A program made the translations under genes and the position numbers. Positions 40,883-49,834 of a stretch of 64,000 nucleotides of DNA are shown in pieces. Below the pieces are notes generated by a model. It did no database searches. It saw nothing but the letters and a program-made list of their open reading frames with translations, and was not told where the DNA came from. The stretch lies in assembly GCF_029338515.1 (NCBI RefSeq), contig NZ_CP119988.1, forward strand, positions 2,480,001 through 2,544,000. The letters are read 5' to 3'. Numbering within the stretch: position 1 is the stretch's first letter; each line of letters begins with the position of its first letter. This DNA comes from Haloglomus litoreum (GTDB lineage Archaea; Halobacteriota; Halobacteria; Halobacteriales; Haloarculaceae).

Positions 40883-43276
40883 ATGCTCAGGCGGTTGGTC
40901 CCCGCAGTAGTCGTAGCTGTACTGCTCATCACGAGTCCCGTCGTCGCGGTGACGGCGGTCCCCCAGGAGGGCGGTGATGCGGGCGGTGGCGCATCGGGCG
41001 GTGAAGGCAGCGACACCGCGGCCGGTAGCGCGAGCGGGAGCGCGTCCGGTGGCGCCGAGACCGGCGGTGGCGTTTCCGACGGTGGCGCCGCGGCCAACGA
41101 TAGCCGCACGGTTCCCGGCATCGGTGGCATCGTGGACGCGGCACCGGCGGCCGACGGCGGACGATACCTCGCCGGTGCGGCCGGCTTCCGGGCGCAGAAC
41201 TCGACGGTGGCGCGTGTCGGCTCGAACGGGACCGTCCGGTGGACGCGGGAGTTCGGCGGCCCCAACGAGTCCAGCCGCGTGATGGCCGTCGTGACGGGCG
41301 ACTCGCCCGGCGCCTTCCTGCTCGAGGTGAACGGGGGTCCGGGGCCGGGGTCGGACGAGACCCCGCCGGAGCTGCGGCTGAGCCGGATCACCGCGGACGG
41401 TGACCTGGCCTGGCGGCGCTCGATCGGCAACGCCACGAGCTACGTCCGTGGCCCGGCGCTGGCCACGACCGACGACGGCGTGGTGCTGGCCCGGACCGTG
41501 GATTCGGAGCCACGGGGGACCCGCGTGACCCGCTTCGCGCGTGACGGCGCGCTCGTCAGCGACCGGACCTACGGCGGTGGCGTCCCGAGCGCGCTGGCCG
41601 AGATGGACGATGGCGGGCTGGTCGTCGTCGGGCAGCGCGAGTTCCAGCGCGGCTGGTTCCTCCGGCTCGACGCCGAGGGCGACGTGGTGCGTAACGCGAC
41701 CATCGACGTCGGCGACCGCCGCATCGTGGGCGTGGCGCCGACCGACGACGGCGGCCTGCTCGTCGCCGGGAACGCGGAGACCCGTGGCTTCAGCGGGGGC
41801 GACCCCTGGGTCGCACGGCTCGACGCCAACGGCACCGTCCGCTGGAGCCGTACCTACGGAACGACCGACCGGGAGTACGCCCGGAGCGCGGTCGCGACCG
41901 AGCGGGGTCTCCTGCTGGTCTCGACGCGGGACACCGACAGCGGCACCCGGTCGACGGTCCTGACCCACGTCACCGCGGACGGCGAGGTCGGCACGACCAC
42001 CGTGGCTTCGGACGGCGGACTCACGGCCCCGATTCCGCGCGGTGACGGCAGCCTGGACCTCTACGGCTTCGAGATCGACCGCGAGAACCGGACGGTGAGC
42101 GGCGCCGTGTGGACGGTCGAGATGCCCACACCGGCGGCTCCCCGCTGGCCCGTCCACGACACGGTCGCGTCGAACCGGACGTTCTACAGCGGTGAGAACC
42201 TCCGGCTCCCCGGTGACGCGAACCGGACGTACGACCTCTACCGACTCCCCGGCGAGTACACGGCGTTCGACGAGCCCCAGCTCGTCCGGCGGGTCGGGGG
42301 CACGGTCGCGGGTGTGCCCGCATTCGAGACGGCCACGCTCCCGACCGGTGACTACGCGTTCCGGGGCCCGGCGGGGTTCTGGTTCCGCATCGAGGACGGC
42401 CACTACTCGCTGGTGGACGAGCCCGGCGAGGCTGCCTTCACCCTCGATAAACAGGAGATCTGGCGTATCGAGCCCCGTCGATCGGTCGTCGAGACGTTCG
42501 CCGGTGACCGGCTCCTGCGAACGCGCGTCGACTCCGACCCGGCGAACATGACCGCACGGCTCGGGCTCACCCGGAAGAACGGCTCCAGCGTCGAACCGTC
42601 GACGATGGCGGCCGTGCTCGCGCCCGGTGCGGACGAGCGAGCCGCCGACCGTGTGTTCACCGTCGATGACCGCGCGTACGGCACGGTCGAACTCCGCGAG
42701 GGACGGAACCTGACACTCGACGTCAGCGCGCTGCCCGCCGGGTTCTACGAGCTGACGCTCACCGGCAACCGGACCGCCGACGCCACCGACCCGGCGACGT
42801 CGACGCTCGTCGTCGTGACCGAGGAGCGCGACGTCTCCCTGACGCCCGCGAACCGGACGCTGAACGTCTCGCGGAACGGCTCGGTCACGACGGACCTCAC
42901 CCTCGTCGGCGCGGAGGCCGGCGTGAGCGGCCTCCGCATCGACGCCGAGCGCCGCGGACCCCCGGCCCTCCGGCTGGACCTCGAGTTCGGCGAGGCACTC
43001 GAGACGGGGTCCTCCCGCTCCGGCGCGGGCATCGGCCCCGGCCGGTCCACCGCGGACGTCCAGTCGCTCGACATCCGCGAGGCACCCAACGGGAGCTTCG
43101 TCGTCGCGACCCTGACGGTTTCACCCACGGACTTCGGCTGTGAACGCCCCGACGAGGACGTCCCCGACCGGCAGACGATCAGTGTCGGCCTGACCTACGT
43201 CGTCGACGACACCGGGGTCCCATACAGCGTCTCCGAGGAGGAGACCGTCACGGTCGTCCTCGAGGAGGAGGACTGA
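40883..43276 (+). CDS. Secreted beta-propeller-like surface protein
   Basis: 797 residues from MLRRLVPAVVVAVLLITSPVVAVTAVPQ, a Sec signal peptide; an ATG ten codons upstream is possible. Residues about 25-75 are a Gly/Ser/Asp-rich linker. A run of about five propeller-like repeats follows, such as VRWTREFGGPNESSRVMAVV, DGGLVVVGQREFQRGWFLRLDAEGDVV, and DGGLLVAGNAETRGFSGGDPWVARLDANGTVRWSRTYG. The later half has many Asn-x-Ser/Thr sites and immunoglobulin-like strands (RDVSLTPANRTLNVSRNGSVTTDLTLVGAEAG). It lacks a clear C-terminal anchor. Probably a glycosylated extracellular protein of unknown function. Confidence 0.75.
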   Translation: MLRRLVPAVVVAVLLITSPVVAVTAVPQEGGDAGGGASGGEGSDTAAGSASGSASGGAETGGGVSDGGAAANDSRTVPGIGGIVDAAPAADGGRYLAGAAGFRAQNSTVARVGSNGTVRWTREFGGPNESSRVMAVVTGDSPGAFLLEVNGGPGPGSDETPPELRLSRITADGDLAWRRSIGNATSYVRGPALATTDDGVVLARTVDSEPRGTRVTRFARDGALVSDRTYGGGVPSALAEMDDGGLVVVGQREFQRGWFLRLDAEGDVVRNATIDVGDRRIVGVAPTDDGGLLVAGNAETRGFSGGDPWVARLDANGTVRWSRTYGTTDREYARSAVATERGLLLVSTRDTDSGTRSTVLTHVTADGEVGTTTVASDGGLTAPIPRGDGSLDLYGFEIDRENRTVSGAVWTVEMPTPAAPRWPVHDTVASNRTFYSGENLRLPGDANRTYDLYRLPGEYTAFDEPQLVRRVGGTVAGVPAFETATLPTGDYAFRGPAGFWFRIEDGHYSLVDEPGEAAFTLDKQEIWRIEPRRSVVETFAGDRLLRTRVDSDPANMTARLGLTRKNGSSVEPSTMAAVLAPGADERAADRVFTVDDRAYGTVELREGRNLTLDVSALPAGFYELTLTGNRTADATDPATSTLVVVTEERDVSLTPANRTLNVSRNGSVTTDLTLVGAEAGVSGLRIDAERRGPPALRLDLEFGEALETGSSRSGAGIGPGRSTADVQSLDIREAPNGSFVVATLTVSPTDFGCERPDEDVPDRQTISVGLTYVVDDTGVPYSVSEEETVTVVLEEED

Positions 43277-43468
43277 CGACCCCCGGACCTGTCCCGACAC
43301 CCCGCCCTGGCCGGTGATGCCGGCGACGGGGTCACGCCGTGGCCCACGCGAGCGCTCCTCGCCGGCGCCGACCGACGGACCCCCACGTCGGTCCGCCTCC
43401 TGCACGTGGGCGGACCGACACCCGACGGCGCCACCTGTCGGTAGCATGATTGTTTCCCGAGAGAGAAG

Positions 43469-43578
43469 TGCTCCGGCAGGGATTTGAACCCTGGTCGTCG
43501 GCTCTCTTCACCGCCGCCGATATGTCGGTCAGCCGGTACGAAAGGCCAACATGATTGGCCGGACTACACCACCGGAGC
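43469..43578 (-). tRNA. tRNA-Glu(TTC) with a 35-base intron
   Basis: Mature exons total 75 bases: acceptor GCTCCGG/CCGGAGC, anticodon stem TTGGC/GCCGA, loop CTTTCGA with anticodon TTC, T stem CAGGG/CCCTG with loop TTCAAAT, discriminator A, no encoded CCA. The intron (43504-43538) sits after position 37, the usual archaeal site. A canonical bulge-helix-bulge is visible: central helix CTTT/GAAG (one U-G), 3-base bulges CGT and AGA, inner helix ACCG/CGGT and a CCGA/TCGG hairpin. It would be cut by the archaeal splicing endonuclease. Confidence 0.93.
43504..43538 (-). other. tRNA-Glu intron, bulge-helix-bulge type
   Basis: 35 bases, beginning TACCGG and ending GAAGAG on the minus strand. Cuts fall inside the two 3-base bulges (CG|T and AG|A). 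The intron folds as an ACCG/CGGT helix plus a small hairpin. It contains no ORF or box C/D motif that I can see. Confidence 0.88.
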
Positions 43579-43652
43579 GCAATCGACCGTTCCGGACGCG
43601 ACAATAAAACGGGTTCGGTTCGGCGCCACCTCCGGACGGCGCCGGGGACGGC

Positions 43653-45626
43653 TTATTTGCCCTCGAACTCGGGCTCCTCGTCACCCATGAAGGCGGTGAT
43701 GCCCGTCATGAGGTCGTCCGTGTTGATGAGGTGGCCGAACGCCTGTGCCTCGAGCTCCAGGCCGGCCTCGCGGTCGTGGAGGCCCTTCAGCATCGCGCGC
43801 TTCGTGAGCTGCTGGGCGATCGGCGGCCCGCCGGCGAGGTCCGCGGCCCACTCGTGGGCCTTCTCCTCGAACGCCTCGTTCTCGACGACCTCGTTGACGT
43901 AGCCGTAGTCGTACATCGTCTCGGCGTCGAAGCGCTCGGCGGAGAAGACGATCTCCTTCGCGCGGCCGAGGCCGACGATGTCGACCAGGCGCTGGGTGCC
44001 GCCCCAGCCCGGCAGCAGCCCGAGGTTGTGCTCGGGGGTGCCCATCTCGGAGCGCTCGGAGGCGACGCGGATGTCTGCGCACATCGCCATCTCGAAGCCA
44101 CCGCCGAGGGCGAACCCGTCGATGCCGGCGACAACCGGCATCGAGCACTCCTCCAGCTTGCCGAACGTCGACTGGCCCTTCTGGGAGAGGCCGATGGCGG
44201 AGATGGGGTCGGCGTTCGACGCCATCCCGGTCACGTCGGCGCCCGCGGAGAACGCGCGGTCGCCCTTGCCCGTGATGAGGATGGCGCGGACCTCGTCGTC
44301 CTCCTCGAGGATGTCGACGGCATCCGAGAGGTCCTCCAGCATCTGCGGGTTGACCGTGTTCATGCGGGCCTCGCGGGCCAGGCGGATGTGACCGACCATG
44401 TCGCCGGGGTACTCCAGCTCGATGGTCTCGAACTCCTCGGACTCGTCCTCCTCGTCGTCGGCGTCGTGGAAGCCACCGGCCTTGGCCGCCTCGCGGAGGC
44501 CGTCACTGACCTCGTAGCGCGGGTGTTCGGTCTCCTCGTACTTCTCGTCGAGCGCCTCGACGAGCGTCTCGAGCCCGGCCTCGTCGGCCATCTTCGCGGG
44601 GCCCTCGGGGTAGCCGGCGCCCAGCATGACGGCCTGGTCGATGTCGCGCGGGTTCGAGACGTCCTGCCCGACGAGGTTGCCGACCTCGTTGGCCATCACG
44701 GCGAGCAGGCGGTTCTCGATCTCCTCGTTGCCCGCGTCGACGGGGACGTCGACGCCCTCGCCGTCCTCGTAGTCGTAGAAGCCCTCGCCGGTCTTCTTGC
44801 CGAACTTCTCGGCCTCGACGGTCTCCTCGAGGAAGGGTGCGGGCTCGTAGGCGTCACCCAGCACGTCGTGCATGTACTCGAGGACGTGGTAGGTGACGTC
44901 GTTGCCGACCTGGTCGCCCAGCTCGAACGCGCCCATCGGGAGGCCGACGTCGAACTTCGTCGTGGAGTCGATCTCCTCGATGGTCGCCTCGTCCTCGGAG
45001 ACCATCCAGCAGGCCTCGTTCATCAGCGGGACGAGGATGCGGTTGACGATGAAGCCCGGCGAGTCCTTGCGGACGCGCACGGGGGTCTTGCCGAACGCCT
45101 CTGCCAGCTCCTCGGTCGCGTCGAGGGTCGCGTCGGCCGTCTCCGCGCCGGAGATGACCTCGACCAGCTGCATCCGCACCGGCGGGTTGAAGAAGTGCAT
45201 CCCGCAGAACTGCCCGGGTCGCTCGGTCTCCTCGGCCAGGTTCGTGATGGAGAGCGAGGAGGTGTTGGTCGCGATGATGGCCTCCTCGGGGAGGTACTCC
45301 TCGACGTCGCTGTAGACGTCCTTCTTGATCTCCATCTTCTCCGGGACGGCCTCGATGACGAAGTCGGCCTCGCCGACGGCCGCCTCCACGTCGACGTACG
45401 GCTCGACGCGGCCGAGCGCGCTGTTGGCCTCGTCCTCGGAGATCTGGTCCTTCTCGGCGAGCTTCTCGAGCGACCACTCGATCTGCTCGTAGCCGTTCTG
45501 GACGAACTCCTCCTTGATGTCCCGCAGGTTCACCTCGTAACCTGCGAGCGCAGCGACCTCCGCGATACCGTGACCCATGCTCCCCGCGCCGAGCACGGCG
45601 ATAGTCTCGATCTCGTCGAACTCCAT
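43653..45626 (-). CDS. 3-hydroxyacyl-CoA dehydrogenase / enoyl-CoA hydratase fusion
   Basis: 657 residues from MEFDEIETIAVLGAGSMGHGIAEVAALAGYEVNLRD. The first half is the NAD-binding hydroxyacyl-CoA dehydrogenase (GxGxxG; VIEAVPEKMEIKKDVYSDVEEYLPEEAIIATNTSSLSIT; GMHFFNPPVRMQLVEVI). The second half, from about residue 400, is a crotonase fold with both catalytic glutamates, in GGGFEMAM and GTPEHNLGLLPGWGGTQRL. An Asp/Glu-rich hinge joins them. It performs two steps of beta-oxidation. The domain order is reversed relative to bacterial FadB. It is divergent from an acyl-CoA dehydrogenase gene, sharing a promoter region. Confidence 0.93.
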   Translation of the reverse strand: MEFDEIETIAVLGAGSMGHGIAEVAALAGYEVNLRDIKEEFVQNGYEQIEWSLEKLAEKDQISEDEANSALGRVEPYVDVEAAVGEADFVIEAVPEKMEIKKDVYSDVEEYLPEEAIIATNTSSLSITNLAEETERPGQFCGMHFFNPPVRMQLVEVISGAETADATLDATEELAEAFGKTPVRVRKDSPGFIVNRILVPLMNEACWMVSEDEATIEEIDSTTKFDVGLPMGAFELGDQVGNDVTYHVLEYMHDVLGDAYEPAPFLEETVEAEKFGKKTGEGFYDYEDGEGVDVPVDAGNEEIENRLLAVMANEVGNLVGQDVSNPRDIDQAVMLGAGYPEGPAKMADEAGLETLVEALDEKYEETEHPRYEVSDGLREAAKAGGFHDADDEEDESEEFETIELEYPGDMVGHIRLAREARMNTVNPQMLEDLSDAVDILEEDDEVRAILITGKGDRAFSAGADVTGMASNADPISAIGLSQKGQSTFGKLEECSMPVVAGIDGFALGGGFEMAMCADIRVASERSEMGTPEHNLGLLPGWGGTQRLVDIVGLGRAKEIVFSAERFDAETMYDYGYVNEVVENEAFEEKAHEWAADLAGGPPIAQQLTKRAMLKGLHDREAGLELEAQAFGHLINTDDLMTGITAFMGDEEPEFEGK

Positions 45627-45780
45627 GACAGGTGTGTGGTCCCACGGCGCTGGTTTCAACGTTCCTTTTCGGTAGGCCACCACCCCACCCTCACACTGGC
45701 GGGTGGGGTAATACCCCAGCACGCCTCCTGACCGCCGCTACGGCCCCATGAGGCCGCTTGCGTGTCAACGGCACTCGAAG

Positions 45781-45790
45781 GGTTTACAAC
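45781..45790 (+). promoter_or_regulatory. Putative TATA element of the second acyl-CoA dehydrogenase gene
   Basis: GGTTTACAAC, centred about 28 bases before the ATG at 45813, in the 186-base divergent spacer with the hydroxyacyl-CoA dehydrogenase fusion. Confidence 0.45.
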
Positions 45791-45812
45791 CGTGTACCTC
45801 TGCACCGTGTCT

Positions 45813-46967
45813 ATGGACTTCGGTCTGACAGACGAGCAGGAGCAACTCCAGAAGGAGGTCAAGCGGTTCGCGGACAACGAGATCCGACCCAACGCCGTCG
45901 AGTACGACGTGGAGGAGAAGTTCCCCCACGACATCGTCGACGAGGCCGCCGAGATGGGCCTCATCGGGATGTCCATCCCGATGGACTACGGCGGTGCGGG
46001 CTACGACCCCATCGACAACATCCTCGTCGGCGAGGAGCTGTTCGCCGCGGACCCGGGCATCGGCCTCTCCATCATGGCCTGCTCGTTCGGGACCGAGAAC
46101 ATCATCGAGTTCGGGACGGAGGACCAGAAGGAGCGCTTCCTCCCCGACATCGTGACCGGCGACGCCATCTCCGGCGCGGCCATCTCCGAGCCGGACACGG
46201 GCTCGGACGTCTCGTCCATCTCCACGCGCGCGGAGAAGGACGGCGACGAGTACGTCATCAACGGCAACAAGATGTGGATCACGAACGGCACCGTGGGCGA
46301 CTTCTTCACGGTGCTGTGCAAGACGGACCCGGATGCGGAGGGTCGCTACAACGGCTTCAGCCAGATCGTCGTCGAGAGCGACCGTGACGGCTTCGAGAGC
46401 GAGAAGATCACTGGCAAGATGGGCATTCGCGCGAGCGACACGGCGGAGCTCATCTTCGACGACGTGCGCGTCCCCGAGGAGAACCTCATCGGGACGGAGG
46501 GGATGGGCTTCCTGCAGCAGATGCAGTTCTTCGACGCCACCCGAACCGGCGTCGCCGCGCAGGGCGTCGGTATCGCGAAGGGTGCCTGCGAGCGTGCGCT
46601 GGAGTACAGCCAGCAGCGCGAGCAGTTCGGCCAGCCCATCGGCGAGTTCCAGGCCATCCAGCACAAGCTCGCCGACATGCACACGAAGCTCGAGGCGGCC
46701 CGCCAGCTGACCTACAAGTCCGCGTGGACCGTCGAGAACTCCGACCAGCCCGTCACGAAGCTCGCGTCGATGGCGAAGGAGTACGCCTCGCGCGTGGCCG
46801 TCGACGTGGCCAACGAGGCCGTCCAGATCCACGGCGGCGCCGGCTACGTCAACGACTTCGACGTCGAGCGGTTCTACCGCGACGCGAAGATCACCCAGAT
46901 CTACGAGGGCACCACCGAGATCCAGAAGAACATCATCGCCCGCGAACTCCAGGGCAAGGGCTTCTAA
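45813..46967 (+). CDS. Acyl-CoA dehydrogenase
   Basis: 384 residues from the ATG at 45813 ([32 protein letters not shown]). FAD-site segment: [21 protein letters not shown]-terminal domain: [33 protein letters not shown] and [34 protein letters not shown], in which Glu365 is the usual catalytic base. It makes enoyl-CoA in the first step of beta-oxidation. Divergent arrangement with the hydroxyacyl-CoA dehydrogenase/hydratase fusion suggests joint control. It is clearly a paralogue of the enzyme at 938 but retains the standard active site. Confidence 0.93.
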   Translation: MDFGLTDEQEQLQKEVKRFADNEIRPNAVEYDVEEKFPHDIVDEAAEMGLIGMSIPMDYGGAGYDPIDNILVGEELFAADPGIGLSIMACSFGTENIIEFGTEDQKERFLPDIVTGDAISGAAISEPDTGSDVSSISTRAEKDGDEYVINGNKMWITNGTVGDFFTVLCKTDPDAEGRYNGFSQIVVESDRDGFESEKITGKMGIRASDTAELIFDDVRVPEENLIGTEGMGFLQQMQFFDATRTGVAAQGVGIAKGACERALEYSQQREQFGQPIGEFQAIQHKLADMHTKLEAARQLTYKSAWTVENSDQPVTKLASMAKEYASRVAVDVANEAVQIHGGAGYVNDFDVERFYRDAKITQIYEGTTEIQKNIIARELQGKGF

Positions 46968-47522
46968 ACCCGAGCTGTTTTCGCCTCGGATTCGGCGGCG
47001 AAGCCGTCCTCAGAACGCGAAGCGTTCTGATGGGCTGCGGAAGAGCTTCGCTCTCCCGAACGCCGAACCGCTCGGCCAACAGACGTTCAGAAAAAATGCC
47101 GCTGGCTCCCGTCGGTTGCCAGCGGTGAGGGTGACAGCCCGAACGTCGTCGGAGCTCGCTCCGACGGAAGTGAACCGCGCTCGCTTCGCTCGCGCGGATG
47201 CACTCTTCGGATTCATAGCCGCACCAACACGTGTTATTTACTAATTCATGCATTTGTCGCGATGTTTGTCAACCTGAACTACAATCGGAGATATTCCAAA
47301 CCTATTCTCCAGTCCCGTACGTTCAAGTACCGGAACGCGACCAGCGCCCCCATGCCCTGACGAGTCGTCGCCGGACCGCCGACCCGACCAGTCGGAACGT
47401 CACCGACTGGTCGGTTCCGCCAGCGCGGCACCACGGTCCGGCGGAGGGAGCGGTGTCGCCTGTTCGTGATCGGCAACGAAGCCACTGGAGACGACGGCCT
47501 GTTCCAACGGATTTCCCGTGGC
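46968..47522. other. Intergenic region with a run of hairpins
   Basis: 555 bases with no convincing gene. Bases 46994-47197 carry at least five strong inverted repeats, listed separately. The part from 47222 to 47330 is AT-rich and shows nothing recognisable; a 24-residue minus-strand reading ending near 47279 is too weak to call. Confidence 0.6.
47011..47197. repeat. Cluster of inverted repeats
   Basis: Perfect stems: CAGAACGC/GCGTTCTG (47011-47029), AGAGC/GCTCT (47042-47054), GCCGA/TCGGC (47062-47076), CCGCTGGC/GCCAGCGG (47099-47125), CGTCGGAGC/GCTCCGACG (47147-47166) and CCGCGC/GCGCGG (47175-47197). Most loops are three to eleven bases. They may stop transcription from the acyl-CoA dehydrogenase gene or be mobile hairpin units; this is not resolved. 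Confidence 0.65.
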
Positions 47523-47903
47523 TCAGGAGAACAGCTCGTTGGTGCAGCGCTTGATGAACGCCGAGAGGTCCTCGCCCACCGACCGGTCGAGCGAGACGTA
47601 GGCCGCCTCGTCCTCGTCGCCACAGGGGATCAGCAGCAGGAAGGCGTCCTCGAACGCGAACAGGCCGGCGTGGGACTGGCCCAGCGAGGTGTTGTAGGTG
47701 TTGAGCCCGTGGAGGGCACCGGCGGTCTGGGAGGCGGCGTCCTCCAGCCCTGCGAGTTCGCGCTCCGTGTACCGGCTCTGCAGGTCGTCGCGCATATACT
47801 CCGGCTCCACCCGTCCGTTCTCGACGAGACCGACGGCCCGCACCTCGTCCTCGAGTTGCGTGCGACAGAACTCCGTCAGGCGCTCGACGTTCCCCCTCGT
47901 CAT
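47523..47903 (-). CDS. Haloarchaeal protein of unknown function (possibly DUF7522-like)
   Basis: 126 residues from MTRGNVERLTEFCRTQLEDEVRAVGLVENGRVEPEYMRDDL. It has helix-rich N-terminal and strand-rich C-terminal halves (HAGLFAFEDAFLLLIPCGDEDEAAYVSLDRSV; LSAFIKRCTNELFS). The fold resembles small signalling or roadblock-like domains, but no catalytic or metal motif is visible. I chose the ATG at 47903 because an in-frame extension upstream runs into the neighbouring gene. Function unknown. Confidence 0.65.
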   Translation of the reverse strand: MTRGNVERLTEFCRTQLEDEVRAVGLVENGRVEPEYMRDDLQSRYTERELAGLEDAASQTAGALHGLNTYNTSLGQSHAGLFAFEDAFLLLIPCGDEDEAAYVSLDRSVGEDLSAFIKRCTNELFS

Positions 47904-47982
47904 GTGTCCCGCTATCACGGGGCCACACAAAACCATCCGGACCACCAGAGCGGCGTCGGGGGCCGGACCCTGCCAGTCGTGA

Positions 47983-49323
47983 CTACTCTCCGGCATCCGG
48001 TCGCTCACGGGCGATCCGGAGTACCGACTCCGTCAGGAGGTCGATACCGATAGGCAGCGATCGCTCGTCGACATCGAAGGTGGCGGTGTGATGGCCTCCA
48101 GGGTGGTCCGTCCCGACGCAGACGTAGGCGGCCTGCCCACCCCGCTCCTGGACGTACCGCATCAGCTCCGTGGCATCCTCGCTCCCGCCGAGGTCGTCGC
48201 GGTGGACGACCGACTCGACGCCCCTGATGTCGACAGCGAGGCCCTGAACGAGCGAGACGAGCGACTCGTCGCTCGTCGCCGAGGGCGCCGCCCCCTCGAT
48301 GGTGATGTCGGCGTCACACGCGTGCATCTCGGCCGCCGACGTGATGACCTGCTCCGCCCGCTCTTGCATGTAGTCCCGCAGTTCGGTCGTCCCGCCCCGT
48401 ACCTCCCCCTGGAGGAACGCCTCCTCGGGGATGATGTTCGAGGCCGTGCCGCCGCCCACCTGCCCGGCATTGATTCGTGTGACCCCCTCGCTGTGGCGCG
48501 GGATGGCGTAGAGGTTCTGGACGGCCGTCGCCAGCGCCTGCACCGCGTTGCGACCCTCCTCCGGCCGCGCGCCGGCGTGTCCGCCCTCACCAGTGAACTC
48601 GGCGCGTAACTGGGTCACCGCGAGGAACCCGTCGATCCCCGCCACGACCTCACCGGTCGGGTGGTCCAGGCCGACGTGGACTGCGAGGAGGTAGTCCACG
48701 TCGTCGAGGTGGCCGGAGTTCGCCAGCGGTTTCCCGCCGCCGATGACCTCCTCGGCGGGCTGGAAGAGGAGCTTCAGCGTCCCCTCGAAGTCGCTCTCCT
48801 TCACCCGTTCGAGGACGCCGATACCGAACGTGGCGTGTGCGTCGTGGCCGCAGGCGTGCATCGCGCCCGTCTCCGAACGGAACCCCTCCCGCGCGGGGAT
48901 GTGGTCGTCGTCGGTCGACTCCGCCCGCGGGAGCGCGTCGATGTCGACGCGGAGCGCGATGGTCGGTCCCTGCTCGTGGTCACCCTGTCGGACGACCGCG
49001 ACCGCTCCGGTGACACCCTCTCCCAGCTGCTCGACGACGTCCGGGTCCGCTCCGGCCTCGAGCGCGCGCTCGCGCCACTCCGCGAGTTCGGCCGCATCGG
49101 GGACCTGCACCCGCAGGTCGGGGTCGATGGCGTCCGGGCCGAGGTGGAGTTCGTCGACGCCGATGCGTTCCAGTTCCTCGACGATGCGCGCGGTGGTGTA
49201 GAACTCCCGCCAGGCGGGTTCCGGGTGACGATGGAGGTCACGCCGGAGGGCGACGAGGTGGTCGGGGGCCGTCGAACCGTGGTCCGGCGCGTCCCCGTCC
49301 GGACCAGTGGAACTCTCGCTCAT
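47983..49323 (-). CDS. M20-family amidohydrolase
   Basis: 446 residues. It fits the M20D peptidase/amidohydrolase family: ALRRDLHRHPEPAWREF, TIALRVDIDALPRAE, AMHACGHDAHATFGIGVLERV (metal-binding Cys and His residues), LLFQPAEEVIGGG, GEGGHAGARPEEGRNAVQALA (dimerisation domain), NIIPEEAFLQGEVR and GTDHPGGHHTATFDVDE. Family members hydrolyse N-acyl amino acids or indole-amino acid amides. A segment after residue 60 (VPDAAELAEWRERALEAGADPD) is an insertion relative to typical members. Substrate unknown. Confidence 0.9.
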   Translation of the reverse strand: MSESSTGPDGDAPDHGSTAPDHLVALRRDLHRHPEPAWREFYTTARIVEELERIGVDELHLGPDAIDPDLRVQVPDAAELAEWRERALEAGADPDVVEQLGEGVTGAVAVVRQGDHEQGPTIALRVDIDALPRAESTDDDHIPAREGFRSETGAMHACGHDAHATFGIGVLERVKESDFEGTLKLLFQPAEEVIGGGKPLANSGHLDDVDYLLAVHVGLDHPTGEVVAGIDGFLAVTQLRAEFTGEGGHAGARPEEGRNAVQALATAVQNLYAIPRHSEGVTRINAGQVGGGTASNIIPEEAFLQGEVRGGTTELRDYMQERAEQVITSAAEMHACDADITIEGAAPSATSDESLVSLVQGLAVDIRGVESVVHRDDLGGSEDATELMRYVQERGGQAAYVCVGTDHPGGHHTATFDVDERSLPIGIDLLTESVLRIARERPDAGE

Positions 49324-49393
49324 GGCCGACCCTCGACGCCCGGGCGGTTAAAGACTACAGGCCGTGGGACCGGTCCGCGTATCGCCGTGAGAA

Positions 49394-49717
49394 CTAGCCG
49401 GGGTTGCTGACCTGTTCGATGTCAGCTTCGATGTGGATACTGGACGGGTAGTCCGCGCCGGCCACGTTCCGGGCGAACTCGTCGTGACCCACGATGACGA
49501 TGGAGCGGACGTAGACGGGGTAGGTCCAGCCCTCGAACCGGCCACCATCGGGGTCGAGCCGCTGGTACTGGGGCGCCGTCACGTCCCGCTGTGGTTCGGG
49601 GTTCGGTCCCCGGAGTTCGACCCCCTTGCGCTCGGCGCGCTCCTTGATGTCGGTGACGACCCGCTCGAGCGTCTCGCGGTCCCCGGACTGGAGCGTGAGC
49701 CGAGTCACGAACGGCAT
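49394..49717 (-). CDS. uS10/mL48-family protein
   Basis: 107 residues from MPFVTRLTLQSGDRETLERVVTDIKERAERKGVELRGPNPEPQ. The ferredoxin-like alternation, the loop GPNPEPQRD and VYVRSIVIVGHDEF resemble ribosomal protein uS10. The normal archaeal uS10 lies with the translation-elongation genes elsewhere, so this is probably a paralogue of unknown function. It is convergent in orientation with neither neighbour and has its own short spacer. Ribosome association is plausible but not shown. Confidence 0.7.
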   Translation of the reverse strand: MPFVTRLTLQSGDRETLERVVTDIKERAERKGVELRGPNPEPQRDVTAPQYQRLDPDGGRFEGWTYPVYVRSIVIVGHDEFARNVAGADYPSSIHIEADIEQVSNPG

Positions 49718-49834
49718 ACCCGTCCGTGGTCCGGGGGCGGACAAAACGGATTCGGTTGGTGGACGATGCGGGAGCGGTTGACGCTCGACGCACGGAACCG
49801 CAGGGTTCAGGCGACGACTACCGCTGGACCCCGT

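Noticed and set aside
43469-43578. Split tRNA or tRNA pseudogene interpretation
   Set aside because: Both halves are contiguous and a complete bulge-helix-bulge joins them, so an ordinary intron explains it.
45627-45722. N-terminal extension of the HAD-ECH fusion
   Set aside because: The Rossmann strand begins at MEFDEI, and the extension covers part of the divergent promoter region.
47231-47554. 107-residue plus-strand reading frame in the hairpin-rich spacer
   Set aside because: It is basic, Pro/Arg-rich, has no motif and overlaps the end of the gene at 47523 on the other strand.
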